NCBI GenBank assembly: GCA_937876205.1
Contig: CALEII010000004.1
Location: 9,665 to 73,664, forward strand
Length of the DNA: 64,000 bases
DNA from: an uncultured Clostridia bacterium
GTDB taxonomy: Bacteria > Bacillota > Clostridia > Oscillospirales > Acutalibacteraceae
Direction: 5' to 3'
Shown here: positions 32,886 to 40,625 of the stretch, in pieces
How the letters are laid out: the number at the start of each line of letters is the position of its first letter
How positions within the stretch are numbered: position 1 is the stretch's first letter
The notes under the pieces: generated by a model
Told to the model about the DNA's origin: nothing
Database searches by the model: none
Seen by the model: only the letters and a program-made list of their open reading frames with translations
Made by a program: the position numbers and the translations under genes

Positions 32886-33584
32886 ATGTTATGTCCAAAT
32901 TGTAAGAAAGAAATTCAGAATAATGTTCAGTTCTGTCCGGAATGCGGTACTGCTGTCACAATGCAGGCTCCCCCTGTTGCAAACATCAAAAAGCAGAAAA
33001 AGCCCATAACAAAAAAATGGTGGTTCTGGGTGATTATTATTGTTGTGTTAATCACTTTAATAGGCTCATTTGCAGGAGATAAAAATGAAACTCCAAACTC
33101 TGTTGAGCAAATAAGCAAAACTGATACAATAGAGACAACAAACAAATCTGACAAAATTCAAATCACTGAAGGAACAAAAATTACAACAGATAATATGCAA
33201 GTTATAATTAACAATGTTGAATTAACATATGATGTTCTTCCTGATGATACAAGTGGTTATTATTCACACTATGAAGCTGATGCAGGCAAAGTTTACATCT
33301 GTGTTGATATAGATGTAACAAACACAGCAAAACAAAATCTTGACTGTGACAACATTGGCAGAGTAAAAGCAGATTATAATAACGGATTTACATATTCAGG
33401 CTTTGCTATAGTTGATGATCCCTCTCTTGGCTTTACATATGCGAACATTTCAAGCATTACTCCTCTTGAAACAAAGGGAATGAAATGGTTGATTGAATGC
33501 CCACAGGAAGTAGATGAAACTCAGAATCCTCTGTTTTTAGAATTTACTATTGATAGTGAAAAATATATTTATACAATCAGATAA
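32886..33584 (+). CDS. Zinc-ribbon, single-pass membrane protein with external domain
   Basis: Protein of 232 residues. Zinc ribbon ligands are Cys3/Cys6 and Cys17/Cys20 (MLCPNCKK, FCPECGT). A basic stretch (KKQKKPITKKWW, about 35-46) precedes one membrane helix (about 46-63). The external part (about 90-232) is beta-rich and resembles DUF4352-like immunoglobulin-type domains, with IICVDIDVTN-like strands (here VYICVDIDVTNTAKQ). Function unknown. It is probably repressed by the divergent XRE protein through the operator inside its promoter. ACGGAGG precedes ATG, and a terminator follows. Confidence 0.78.
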   Translation: MLCPNCKKEIQNNVQFCPECGTAVTMQAPPVANIKKQKKPITKKWWFWVIIIVVLITLIGSFAGDKNETPNSVEQISKTDTIETTNKSDKIQITEGTKITTDNMQVIINNVELTYDVLPDDTSGYYSHYEADAGKVYICVDIDVTNTAKQNLDCDNIGRVKADYNNGFTYSGFAIVDDPSLGFTYANISSITPLETKGMKWLIECPQEVDETQNPLFLEFTIDSEKYIYTIR

Positions 33585-33592
33585 AGCAAAAT

Positions 33593-33622
33593 AAAAAAGG
33601 TCACGTTATGACCTTTTTTGTT
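33593..33622 (+). terminator. Terminator after zinc-ribbon gene
   Basis: AAAAAAGGTCA / TGACCTTTTTT perfect 11-bp stem (33593-33603, 33609-33619). Confidence 0.85.
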
Positions 33623-33703
33623 TTTTAAGAAAAACATCAGATTATAATTAAAAATTAAAGAAAACAGAAGAAAACGAGAGCTAAATTAAAACAGATAGTC
33701 ATT

Positions 33704-33778
33704 TTTGACCTTTTTTGACCTTTGACAGAAAAGTCAGAAATGATTATACTTTAGTCAGAAAGGTCAAAGAAAGTCAAA
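33704..33778 (+). promoter_or_regulatory. ctsR operon promoter with two CtsR boxes
   Basis: Promoter TTGACA (33722-33727), 17 bases, TATACT (33745-33750). CtsR box 1 on the minus strand is TTTGACCTTTTTTGACC (33704-33720), ending one base before the -35. Box 2 is GGTCAAAGAAAGTCAAA (33762-33778), just after the expected transcript start. Both fit the CtsR heptad direct repeat with a 3-base gap. Confidence 0.92.
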
Positions 33779-33814
33779 GTCAAAATAATATAATCTATGA
33801 CAGGAGATGCAGAT

Positions 33815-34264
33815 ATGAGTCTGAGCAATGATATAGCCGGTATGCTTCTTGCTATGCTTGAAGAAACCGGCAGAGCTGAAATCCAACGTAACGAGCTTGC
33901 CGAAAGGCTCGGTTGTGTGCCCAGCCAGATAAACTATGTAATTTCTTCACGCTTCACTCCTGAAAACGGCTACACCGTTGAAAGCAGAAGAGGCGGCGGC
34001 GGATACATTAAAATAACAAGAATAAATTATTCGGCAAAAGAGCAGATGCTTATGCATATAATTAACTCTGTGGGCGACTCCATAGGTGAACAGTCTGCAA
34101 GAGCAATTATAATAAATCTTAATCACGGTGATTTTATTTCTGCAGACAAGGCAAAAATTATGATAGCTGCTATAAACGAAAACTGTTATAAATCAGTACC
34201 GACAGAATACAGAAACAAAATCAGAGCATCAGTTCTGAAACAGATGCTGATTGCGGGAAGATAA
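33815..34264 (+). CDS. ctsR: CtsR heat-shock transcriptional repressor
   Basis: Dimeric repressor of class III heat-shock genes, 149 residues. The start at 33815 follows AGGAG; the ATG at 33797 is upstream of that site. The N-terminal winged helix-turn-helix ends in a glycine-rich wing, RRGGGGYIKI (58-67), the thermosensor loop whose arginine is a target of McsB in Bacillus. The C-terminal domain (about 75-149) mediates dimer contact and ClpC-dependent turnover. It leads the ctsR-mcsA-mcsB-clpC operon and two CtsR boxes flank its promoter, so it is autoregulated. Confidence 0.96.
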   Translation: MSLSNDIAGMLLAMLEETGRAEIQRNELAERLGCVPSQINYVISSRFTPENGYTVESRRGGGGYIKITRINYSAKEQMLMHIINSVGDSIGEQSARAIIINLNHGDFISADKAKIMIAAINENCYKSVPTEYRNKIRASVLKQMLIAGR

Positions 34265-34296
34265 ACAATAATTCAACAAAAAAAGGAGACGATATT

Positions 34297-34788
34297 ATGT
34301 TATGTCAGAATTGCGGAAAAAATGAAGCAACAACACATCTCAAAAGAATAATCAACGGCGAAAAAGCAGAGACTCATCTTTGCTCACAGTGTGCAAATGC
34401 ACTGGGCTACGGCTCTATTTTCTCAGGCTTCGGTCTTAATTTCGGGGACCTCTTCGGCGGATTTTTCGGCGATATGCCCGTCAGCAGACTTTCAAACAGA
34501 GTCATCCGTTGCGAAAAGTGCGGTTGCTCGTTTGACGATATTGTAAAAAGCGGCAAAATCGGCTGTGCTGATTGCTACAAGACCTTCTATGATAAGCTTC
34601 TGCCGTCAATTCAGAGAATCCACGGCAAAACCGAGCATCAGGGAAAATTCCCTATGGGCGCAGGTGAAGAGGTCAGACACGCACACAGACTCTCTGAACT
34701 GAAAGCCGAACTCAATAAAGCAATCGATGAACAGAACTTTGAGCGTGCAGCTCAGCTTCGTGATGAAATAAGAGCAATGGAGGGGTAA
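34297..34788 (+). CDS. mcsA: McsA, zinc-finger activator of McsB
   Basis: Cytosolic adaptor of 163 residues. It has four C-x2-C type zinc-binding pairs (MLCQNCGK, LCSQCAN, CEKCGC, GCADCYK) and a C-terminal UVR motif (LKAELNKAIDEQNFERAAQL, about 134-153) like those in UvrB, UvrC and ClpC. It activates the arginine kinase McsB and helps control CtsR. The central stretch is rich in Gly and Phe (SGFGLNFGDLFGGFFGD). Third-order position after ctsR and three bases before mcsB fits the Firmicutes operon. AAAGGAG precedes ATG. Confidence 0.96.
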   Translation: MLCQNCGKNEATTHLKRIINGEKAETHLCSQCANALGYGSIFSGFGLNFGDLFGGFFGDMPVSRLSNRVIRCEKCGCSFDDIVKSGKIGCADCYKTFYDKLLPSIQRIHGKTEHQGKFPMGAGEEVRHAHRLSELKAELNKAIDEQNFERAAQLRDEIRAMEG

Positions 34789-34791
34789 AAA

Positions 34792-35808
34792 ATGAACAAA
34801 TGGTATAACGCAAAAGGTGAACACAACGATGTTATTCTGAGCACAAGAGTCCGTTTCGCAAGAAATCTTGCCGACTTCCCTTTCCCCTGCCGTCTTGACG
34901 AAGCAGGCAGAATCAAGGTTTGCGAAACAGTCCGTGATGCACTCAGCGACGTATCGGGCATAAAGCTTCACTACATTGATATGAATGACCTTTCAGACAA
35001 GCAGGCAGTAGCACTTGCCGAAAGACACCTCATAAGCCCCGAATTCACTTCAGGCGGTAAGGGCAGAGCACTTCTTATATCAGAGGATGAGTCAGTGAGC
35101 ATTATGCTCTGCGAGGAAGACCATATCAGAATTCAGGTCATCAAAGGCGGTCTCGACCTTGAGGGAGCTTTTGAGCTTGCAAACAGAATTGACGACCTGC
35201 TTGACTCAAAACTCAGCTTTGCTTTTGATGAAAGAATCGGCTACCTGACACAGTGCCCCACAAATATCGGCACAGGTATGAGAGCATCGGTAATGATGCA
35301 CCTGCCGGCACTCTCAAAATGCAATCAGATGTCAAAGCTCAGCTCCACAGTCAGCAAATTAGGTCTTACGGTCAGAGGCTCATACGGTGAGGGCTCTGTT
35401 GCAAAGGGTGATATCTATCAGCTGAGCAATCAGGTGACACTCGGAATCTCAGAAAAAACAGCACTCGATAATCTTAAGTCAATCACAATGCAGATAGCTA
35501 CTCAGGAGCGCTCTGCAGGTGAAGAATACGTTAAAAATGTAAACATCCTCGACAGAATCACAAGAGCATACGGAATTCTTTCCTCTGCAAGACTTCTGAG
35601 CACAGATGAAATGCTCGACCTGTTCTCATGGGTGAGACTCGGTGCAGTTTACGGCGTTCTCAATGTTGATATCACAAAGATAAATGAGCTTACAGAAACA
35701 ATGCAGGCAGCAACTCTCGCAAGCAAAAACGGAGAATTCCTCTCAAGTGACGAGCGTGATGAAATAAGAGCAAAAACAGTGAGAGAAGCACTGTTTGGCA
35801 AACAATAA
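34792..35808 (+). CDS. mcsB: McsB protein arginine kinase
   Basis: Phosphagen-kinase-fold enzyme of 338 residues that phosphorylates arginines on CtsR and misfolded proteins, marking them for ClpCP. Key sites are STRVRFARNL (17-26), the reactive-Cys loop TQCPTNIGTG with Cys155, and RGSYGEGS near 197-204 in the guanidino kinase domain. It starts three bases after mcsA with GGAGGGG as ribosome site. Its last codons and TAA stop lie inside the left arm of the dispersed palindrome at 35800-35834, an unusual overlap that the adjacent clpC gap shares. Confidence 0.96.
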   Translation: MNKWYNAKGEHNDVILSTRVRFARNLADFPFPCRLDEAGRIKVCETVRDALSDVSGIKLHYIDMNDLSDKQAVALAERHLISPEFTSGGKGRALLISEDESVSIMLCEEDHIRIQVIKGGLDLEGAFELANRIDDLLDSKLSFAFDERIGYLTQCPTNIGTGMRASVMMHLPALSKCNQMSKLSSTVSKLGLTVRGSYGEGSVAKGDIYQLSNQVTLGISEKTALDNLKSITMQIATQERSAGEEYVKNVNILDRITRAYGILSSARLLSTDEMLDLFSWVRLGAVYGVLNVDITKINELTETMQAATLASKNGEFLSSDERDEIRAKTVREALFGKQ

Positions 35809-35834
35809 TTTATCGGAACGATAAATTATTGTTT
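35800..35834. repeat. Dispersed palindrome copy B (perfect), between mcsB and clpC
   Basis: AAACAATAATTTATCG (35800-35815), GAA loop, CGATAAATTATTGTTT (35819-35834): perfect 16-bp arms. It supplies the mcsB stop codon and would form a strong hairpin in the operon mRNA before clpC. Confidence 0.92.
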
Positions 35835-35854
35835 ACAGAAAGGATTGACAAGCC

Positions 35855-38290
35855 GTGTACAAATTCACAGGTTTCAATGAAAAAGCAAATGTGGCGTTGA
35901 ACAATGCTGTCAATGCTGCAGAAGACTTAGGTCACACTTATATAGGAAGCGAGCATCTTCTTCTGGGTTTACTCAGGGATTCAAGCTCCACAGCGGCAGT
36001 TATACTCACATCCCGCGGAATCACTGCACAGAAGGTTGAAGATGCAATAAGAAACTCAGTGGGTGTCGGGGTTCCCACAGAGCTTTCTTCAGAAGACTTT
36101 ACCCCACGCTGTAAAAATGTAATTGAACTGTCTATGCTTATTGCAAAATCATCAGGTATGCCTCTTGTGGGCACAGAGCATCTTCTTCTCGCAATTGTGC
36201 GTGAATCACAGAGCTTTGCCGCAAGAATTATTGCAAAAGCAGGTGTTTCCGTTTATGATATTTCAAATGATATTTCAAGGGCAGTCTCAGGCAACACAGG
36301 CAAACCGTCACAGTCTCAGAAGCACGCAACAAACGGTAAAACTGACACCCTTGATAAATTCGGCAAAGACCTGACTGCTCTTGCAAAAGAAGGCAAGATT
36401 GATCCTGTAATCGGCAGGCATCAGGAGATTGAGCGTGTGACACAGATTCTCTCACGCCGTACAAAAAATAATCCTTGTCTTATCGGTGAGCCCGGTGTCG
36501 GTAAAACTGCAATTGCAGAGGGCCTTGCACTGAAAATTGCGCAGAATGAAGTTCCCGAGCTTCTGAGAAACAAAAGAATTATTTCTCTCGACCTTACAAG
36601 TATGGTTGCCGGCACAAAATACCGTGGTGATTTTGAAGACAGAATCAAAAATGCAATTGAAGAAGTGACAAACGCAGATGATGTTATTCTCTTTATTGAT
36701 GAAATACACACCCTTGTGGGCACAGGTGCCGCTGAGGGAGCAACAGATGCGGCAAACATTCTCAAGCCGTCTCTCGCAAGAGGAGAATTACAGGTTATCG
36801 GTGCAACCACAATTGATGAATACCGTAAAAATATAGAAAAAGATGCAGCACTTGAAAGGCGTTTTCAGCCTGTTACAGTCGGAGAGCCCACAGAGGCTGA
36901 AGCCGAAGAAATACTCAAGGGACTGCGAGACAGATATGAAGCTCACCACAAGGTGAAAATAACAGATGAAGCAATAAAAGCTGCGGTAAAGCTCTCTGCA
37001 AGATATATCGGTGACAGATTTTTACCCGACAAGGCTATTGACCTTATTGACGAATCTGCATCAAGAGTCCGTCTGAAGGCTTTTACCCCTCCTGACGAGC
37101 TGCGACAGCTTGAAATTAAGCTCAGTGAAATATCGGCTGAAAAGACGTCTGCAGTAAATTCGCAGGAATTTGAGCGTGCGGCATCACTGCGTGATGAAGA
37201 AAAAGAGCTTCAGAAGAAACTCAGCGAAGAGAAAGCAAACTGGGAAGAGAAACAAAGCCATATATCAGGTGAAATCGGTGAAAATGATATTGCCGAAATC
37301 ATCGCTTCGTGGACGGGTATACCCGTAAACCAGCTGACAATGGAAGAAAGTCAGCGTCTTCTGAATCTTGAAAAAGAGCTTCACGCAAGAATTATCGGAC
37401 AGGATGAAGCCGTAACAAGCGTTGCGAAAGCAATCAGAAGAGGAAGAGTCGGTCTTAAAGACCCAAAAAGGCCTATCGGCTCATTCATTTTCTCAGGCCC
37501 GACAGGTGTGGGCAAAACCGAGCTTTGCAAAGCACTTGCCGAGGCAATGTTTGGTGATGAAAATGCAATAATCAGGCTTGATATGTCTGAGTATATGGAA
37601 AAACACACCGTTTCAAGACTTGTGGGCTCTCCTCCCGGCTATGTCGGCTTTGAAGAGGGAGGTCAGCTGACAGAAAAAATACGCAGAAAACCGTATTCGG
37701 TTGTTCTTTTTGATGAAATCGAGAAAGCACATCCGGATGTATTCAATATGATGCTTCAGATTCTCGATGACGGTATTCTCACCGACTCACAAGGCAGAAA
37801 AGTGAGTTTCAAAAATGCAGTCATAATAATGACCTCAAATGTCGGTGCAAAGCTCATTACAGAAAAGCAGTCATCACTTGGCTTCTCAACCTCAGGAGGC
37901 TCTATGTCCTTCGAAAAAATCCGTGAATCTGTTATGGGTGAGCTTAAGAAAACATTCCGTCCCGAATTCATCAACAGAATAGATGATATTATCGTTTTCA
38001 CAAGACTTTCAAAAGATAATATCAGAGAAATTGCAGTAAAGCTTCTGAATGAAGTAAACAGACGCACATCTGAGCTGGGCATCACTGTTGAATTCACGGA
38101 TGCCGTTGCCGATAAGATTGCTGATGTGGGCTTCGATGAGATTTACGGTGCAAGACCTCTTAAGCGTGCCGTCAGGTCAAACATTGAAGATAAGCTGTCA
38201 GAAATGATGCTTGAAGGCAGCATAAAAGCAGGCAGAATATATGTATGCGATATAAATGACGGTGAAATAGTATTCAACGAAAAAGAATAA
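35855..38290 (+). CDS. clpC: ClpC AAA+ unfoldase (ATP-dependent Clp protease ATP-binding subunit)
   Basis: Hexameric unfoldase of 811 residues that feeds arginine-phosphorylated and adaptor-bound proteins to ClpP. Order: Clp N domain (two repeats, about 1-145), first AAA+ domain with Walker A GEPGVGKT at 211-218, a UVR-bearing middle domain (about 400-465), second AAA+ domain with Walker A GPTGVGKT near 548-555, and a C-terminal D2-small domain. The start is GTG at 35855, 12 bases after AAAGGA. It is last gene of the ctsR operon and ends at a clear terminator. The palindrome between mcsB and clpC is not standard for this operon. Confidence 0.97.
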   Translation: MYKFTGFNEKANVALNNAVNAAEDLGHTYIGSEHLLLGLLRDSSSTAAVILTSRGITAQKVEDAIRNSVGVGVPTELSSEDFTPRCKNVIELSMLIAKSSGMPLVGTEHLLLAIVRESQSFAARIIAKAGVSVYDISNDISRAVSGNTGKPSQSQKHATNGKTDTLDKFGKDLTALAKEGKIDPVIGRHQEIERVTQILSRRTKNNPCLIGEPGVGKTAIAEGLALKIAQNEVPELLRNKRIISLDLTSMVAGTKYRGDFEDRIKNAIEEVTNADDVILFIDEIHTLVGTGAAEGATDAANILKPSLARGELQVIGATTIDEYRKNIEKDAALERRFQPVTVGEPTEAEAEEILKGLRDRYEAHHKVKITDEAIKAAVKLSARYIGDRFLPDKAIDLIDESASRVRLKAFTPPDELRQLEIKLSEISAEKTSAVNSQEFERAASLRDEEKELQKKLSEEKANWEEKQSHISGEIGENDIAEIIASWTGIPVNQLTMEESQRLLNLEKELHARIIGQDEAVTSVAKAIRRGRVGLKDPKRPIGSFIFSGPTGVGKTELCKALAEAMFGDENAIIRLDMSEYMEKHTVSRLVGSPPGYVGFEEGGQLTEKIRRKPYSVVLFDEIEKAHPDVFNMMLQILDDGILTDSQGRKVSFKNAVIIMTSNVGAKLITEKQSSLGFSTSGGSMSFEKIRESVMGELKKTFRPEFINRIDDIIVFTRLSKDNIREIAVKLLNEVNRRTSELGITVEFTDAVADKIADVGFDEIYGARPLKRAVRSNIEDKLSEMMLEGSIKAGRIYVCDINDGEIVFNEKE

Positions 38291-38296
38291 CATTAA

Positions 38297-38332
38297 AATC
38301 GGGGTATTTTAACATACCCCGATTATTTTTTT
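38297..38332. terminator. Bidirectional terminator after clpC
   Basis: AATCGGGGTA / TACCCCGATT perfect 10-bp stem (38297-38306, 38315-38324) then ATTTTTTT. It also overlaps the end of the convergent SLOG gene. Confidence 0.92.
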
Positions 38333-38770
38333 GCCCGATGCTGAAGCATAGAGTCTTGCATATTCACTTTTCTCTGCACAGATAACAACATCACTCAGGT
38401 CAATTATTGCCTGAGTGAAATCTGCCTGAAAATAATCCTGTTCATCTCTTGCAAAGGTCAGACTTGCATCGCACTTTTCAAGCACATCAAAATATTCATC
38501 ACGGAACGCCTCACTTTTTTCGCAGATGTGCTCCTCATAAGGAATCACTGCAATAAGTCTTATAAATTCACTGCGGTTGCCGTTTTGTCTGTGTCTGCGC
38601 AAAATCACCTGCCTTGCACACATCAATCCGAATTCAGTGTCTGCCGTAAAAATAAATCCGCAGGCTCCTGAAGACAGAAAAAAATCAACCTGCGAATATA
38701 TATGACGGCACAATTCCTCTCCCCTGTTTTCCGTTTCACCCAGAAAACAAACTGCACCTGTATTTTTCAT
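38309..38770 (-). CDS. SLOG-fold protein of the DUF1273/YpsA type
   Basis: Cytosolic protein of 153 residues. Its layout matches the DUF1273/YpsA branch of the SLOG superfamily: N-terminal CFLGETENR in place of the usual Gly-x-Arg loop, a helix, GFIFTADTEFGLMCARQVI near 37-56, and an acidic ADLSDVVIC-like end (here QAIIDLSDVVICAEKSE). SLOG proteins bind nucleotides or NAD-derived ligands, and some serve in conflict systems; YpsA affects cell division in Bacillus. Assignment is by pattern and moderate. It overlaps the upstream mazF stop by one base (TGATG), so it is coupled to a toxin-type gene. Confidence 0.6.
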   Translation of the reverse strand: MKNTGAVCFLGETENRGEELCRHIYSQVDFFLSSGACGFIFTADTEFGLMCARQVILRRHRQNGNRSEFIRLIAVIPYEEHICEKSEAFRDEYFDVLEKCDASLTFARDEQDYFQADFTQAIIDLSDVVICAEKSEYARLYASASGKKIIGVC

Positions 38771-39120
38771 CAGCTCATCATAAGCCCAAAACTGACTGAG
38801 AGGGCCTGATTTATCTTTGACATTTCCTTGTCGTCAAGACTGCCCATCCGCTCCTTTAATCTTTGTTTATCCAGAGTTCTTACCTGTTCAAGAAGAACTA
38901 TGGAATCCTTGGCAAGTCCGCATTCATCAGCATGAACACTTATGTGTGTGGGAAGCTGAGTCTTGAATCTCTTGCTTGTTATTGCCGCCGCAATAACTGT
39001 GGGACTGTATCGGTTGCCCACATCATTCTGAACTATAAGTACAGGTCTTATACCACCCTGCTCAGACCCTATAACAGGACTCAGATCAGCATAGTAAATG
39101 TCTCCTCTTCTGACATCCAT
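38770..39120 (-). CDS. mazF: MazF/PemK (EndoA) family endoribonuclease
   Basis: Protein of 116 residues, typical of MazF toxins that cleave mRNA at short motifs. Signature segments are RRGDIYYADLSPVIGSEQGGIRPVLIVQND (about 3-32), ITSKRFKTQLPTHI and the C-terminal KDSIVLLEQVRTLDKQRL. The start at 39120 follows GGAG; the in-frame ATG at 39195 lacks a ribosome site and overlaps the dispersed palindrome. In most Firmicutes the antitoxin gene lies directly upstream; none is seen here between 39120 and the palindrome. Instead the gene overlaps a SLOG protein gene downstream by one base. Confidence 0.92.
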   Translation of the reverse strand: MDVRRGDIYYADLSPVIGSEQGGIRPVLIVQNDVGNRYSPTVIAAAITSKRFKTQLPTHISVHADECGLAKDSIVLLEQVRTLDKQRLKERMGSLDDKEMSKINQALSVSFGLMMS

Positions 39121-39189
39121 TTTTATCACGCTCCTCAATTTTTTGCCGGCAAGAATATTATTGCCGACAGAAGAAAGGGTTATGCAGGG

Positions 39190-39224
39190 AAACAATAATT
39201 TATCGCTCCGATAAATTATTGTTT
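39190..39224. repeat. Dispersed palindrome copy C (perfect)
   Basis: AAACAATAATTTATCG (39190-39205), CTC loop, CGATAAATTATTGTTT (39209-39224). It lies between divergent mazF and lipase genes and ends five bases before the TTGACA of the lipase promoter. Confidence 0.92.
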
Positions 39225-39229
39225 ACTTA

Positions 39230-39258
39230 TTGACAAATTATCTGACGGATATTAAAAT
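39230..39258 (+). promoter_or_regulatory. Promoter of lipase gene
   Basis: TTGACA (39230-39235), 17 bases, TAAAAT (39253-39258), with palindrome copy C immediately upstream. Confidence 0.82.
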
Positions 39259-39287
39259 ATTATTACAATATTTTCCGGAGGTGCGAT

Positions 39288-40574
39288 ATGAAAAAATTCA
39301 TCAGTATCATTCTTTCAATCACTATTCTTTTTTCTGTGTGCATTATACCTGCCGGAGCTCAGGAAGCCGATGCAGCAGACAGCAATTACGACATTGACGG
39401 AAGCTATCCTTATGTTTTTGTTCACGGTATGGGTGCGTGGGGCTCATACAACAAGTTCAATGAAACGTGGCCCAACTGGGGCGGTGCCAGCGGTGACGGC
39501 ACTGACCTTATAAAGATTTTCAACGAAGCAGGAATCGAATCCTACGCCGCTTCGGTCGGTCCCTTCAGCAGTGCATGGGACAGAGCCTGTGAGCTTTATG
39601 CACAGCTTACCGGTACTGTTGTTGACTACGGTGAAGCTCATTCAAAGGCTCACGGTCACGACAGATACGGCTATTCATACGAAGGTATTCAGCTTATGGA
39701 CGATGTATGGGATGTTGAAAGCAAAATCAATGTTGTCGGTCACAGCTTCGGCGGACCCACGGTAAGACTTTTTGTCTCCCTTCTTGCATACGGTGACGAA
39801 GCTGAAATTGAGGCAACAGGTGAAGACACTTCTCCTCTTTTCACAGGCGGTCATGATGAATGTATCAATTCCTGCATTCTTCTTTCAAGTGTCAACAACG
39901 GTTCTCCCATCGCAAACCTTATTGCTGATTCAGAGCTTCTTATGACCTTGATTTTCACTTTTGCAAACATTGCAGGCTGTCTTATAGGTGATGAGGTTAT
40001 GATGTGGCGTCTTCAGTTCGGTCATTTCGGACTTACACCCAGACAGAACGAAAAAAAAGCAAAATTCAGTATGGAAAACATAAAAAATGCAGTTGCTTCA
40101 AATGACAACTGCGGTTACGATATGACTCTCAGAGGAGCAGCTGAGCTCAACAAAAGAATTGAGCTTGTACCTTCTGTATACTATTATTCATACACCGGCA
40201 GAGCTTCAAAGACAACTGCAGTCGGCACAGAGGTACCCATTCCTACGATTTTTGCTCTGTTTATCCCAACATCAATTTACCTTGGCACAACAGAAGGCAA
40301 GACAATTGACGGTATAGAGCTCGACAAAAGCTGGGCAATCAATGACGGTATTGTTCCCCTTGCAAGCGCTCTTTATCCTTCAGACGATGCAGAAAAATCC
40401 TTCTCATACTCTCAGGTGATTGCAGACGGCGGAGAAATAGCAAGAGGCAACTGGTACTATATGGATACAATGGACGGCTTTGACCACTTCGACTTCAGCG
40501 GAACAAAGGACTATCCCACAAGCTTTGAGGATTTCTATTTCACAATGGCAGAAACAGTAAATAAACACAAATAA
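39288..40574 (+). CDS. Secreted lipase, family I.5-like
   Basis: Exported alpha/beta hydrolase of 428 residues. Signal peptide 1-24 ends Ala-Gly-Ala. VFVHGMGAWGSYNKFNETWPNWGG (about 43-66) and the stretch DRACELYAQLTGTVVDYGEAHSKAHGHDRYG (about 98-128) closely follow the family I.5 (Geobacillus/Staphylococcus) lipases, in which this second region holds zinc ligands. The nucleophile is Ser153 in GHSFGG; Asp in NDGIVPLAS and His in DHFDF near the C-terminus complete the triad. It should hydrolyse acylglycerols outside the cell. CGGAGG precedes ATG. Own promoter with an adjacent palindrome; terminator shared with the chagasin-like gene. Confidence 0.88.
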   Translation: MKKFISIILSITILFSVCIIPAGAQEADAADSNYDIDGSYPYVFVHGMGAWGSYNKFNETWPNWGGASGDGTDLIKIFNEAGIESYAASVGPFSSAWDRACELYAQLTGTVVDYGEAHSKAHGHDRYGYSYEGIQLMDDVWDVESKINVVGHSFGGPTVRLFVSLLAYGDEAEIEATGEDTSPLFTGGHDECINSCILLSSVNNGSPIANLIADSELLMTLIFTFANIAGCLIGDEVMMWRLQFGHFGLTPRQNEKKAKFSMENIKNAVASNDNCGYDMTLRGAAELNKRIELVPSVYYYSYTGRASKTTAVGTEVPIPTIFALFIPTSIYLGTTEGKTIDGIELDKSWAINDGIVPLASALYPSDDAEKSFSYSQVIADGGEIARGNWYYMDTMDGFDHFDFSGTKDYPTSFEDFYFTMAETVNKHK

Positions 40575-40581
40575 ACAAAAA

Positions 40582-40625
40582 AATAAGAACAAGGAGCCGG
40601 TTTCGGGTCCTTGTTCTTATTTTAT
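40582..40625. terminator. Bidirectional terminator
   Basis: Perfect 14-bp stem AATAAGAACAAGGA / TCCTTGTTCTTATT (40582-40595, 40608-40621), between convergent lipase and chagasin-like genes. Confidence 0.92.

Noticed and set aside
32068..33584. XRE gene with flanking zinc-ribbon genes as a toxin-antitoxin system
   Set aside because: The partners are membrane zinc-ribbon proteins without toxin-like features; simple repressor control explains the operators.
35845..35850. TTGACA just before clpC as an internal promoter
   Set aside because: No -10 at 16-18 bases and the position overlaps the clpC ribosome site and coding start; clpC is read from the ctsR promoter or further upstream.
39121..39195. 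N-terminal extension of MazF or hidden antitoxin upstream
   Set aside because: The extra 25 residues do not match MazF, lack a ribosome site and run into the palindrome; no other short frame resembling MazE was found.
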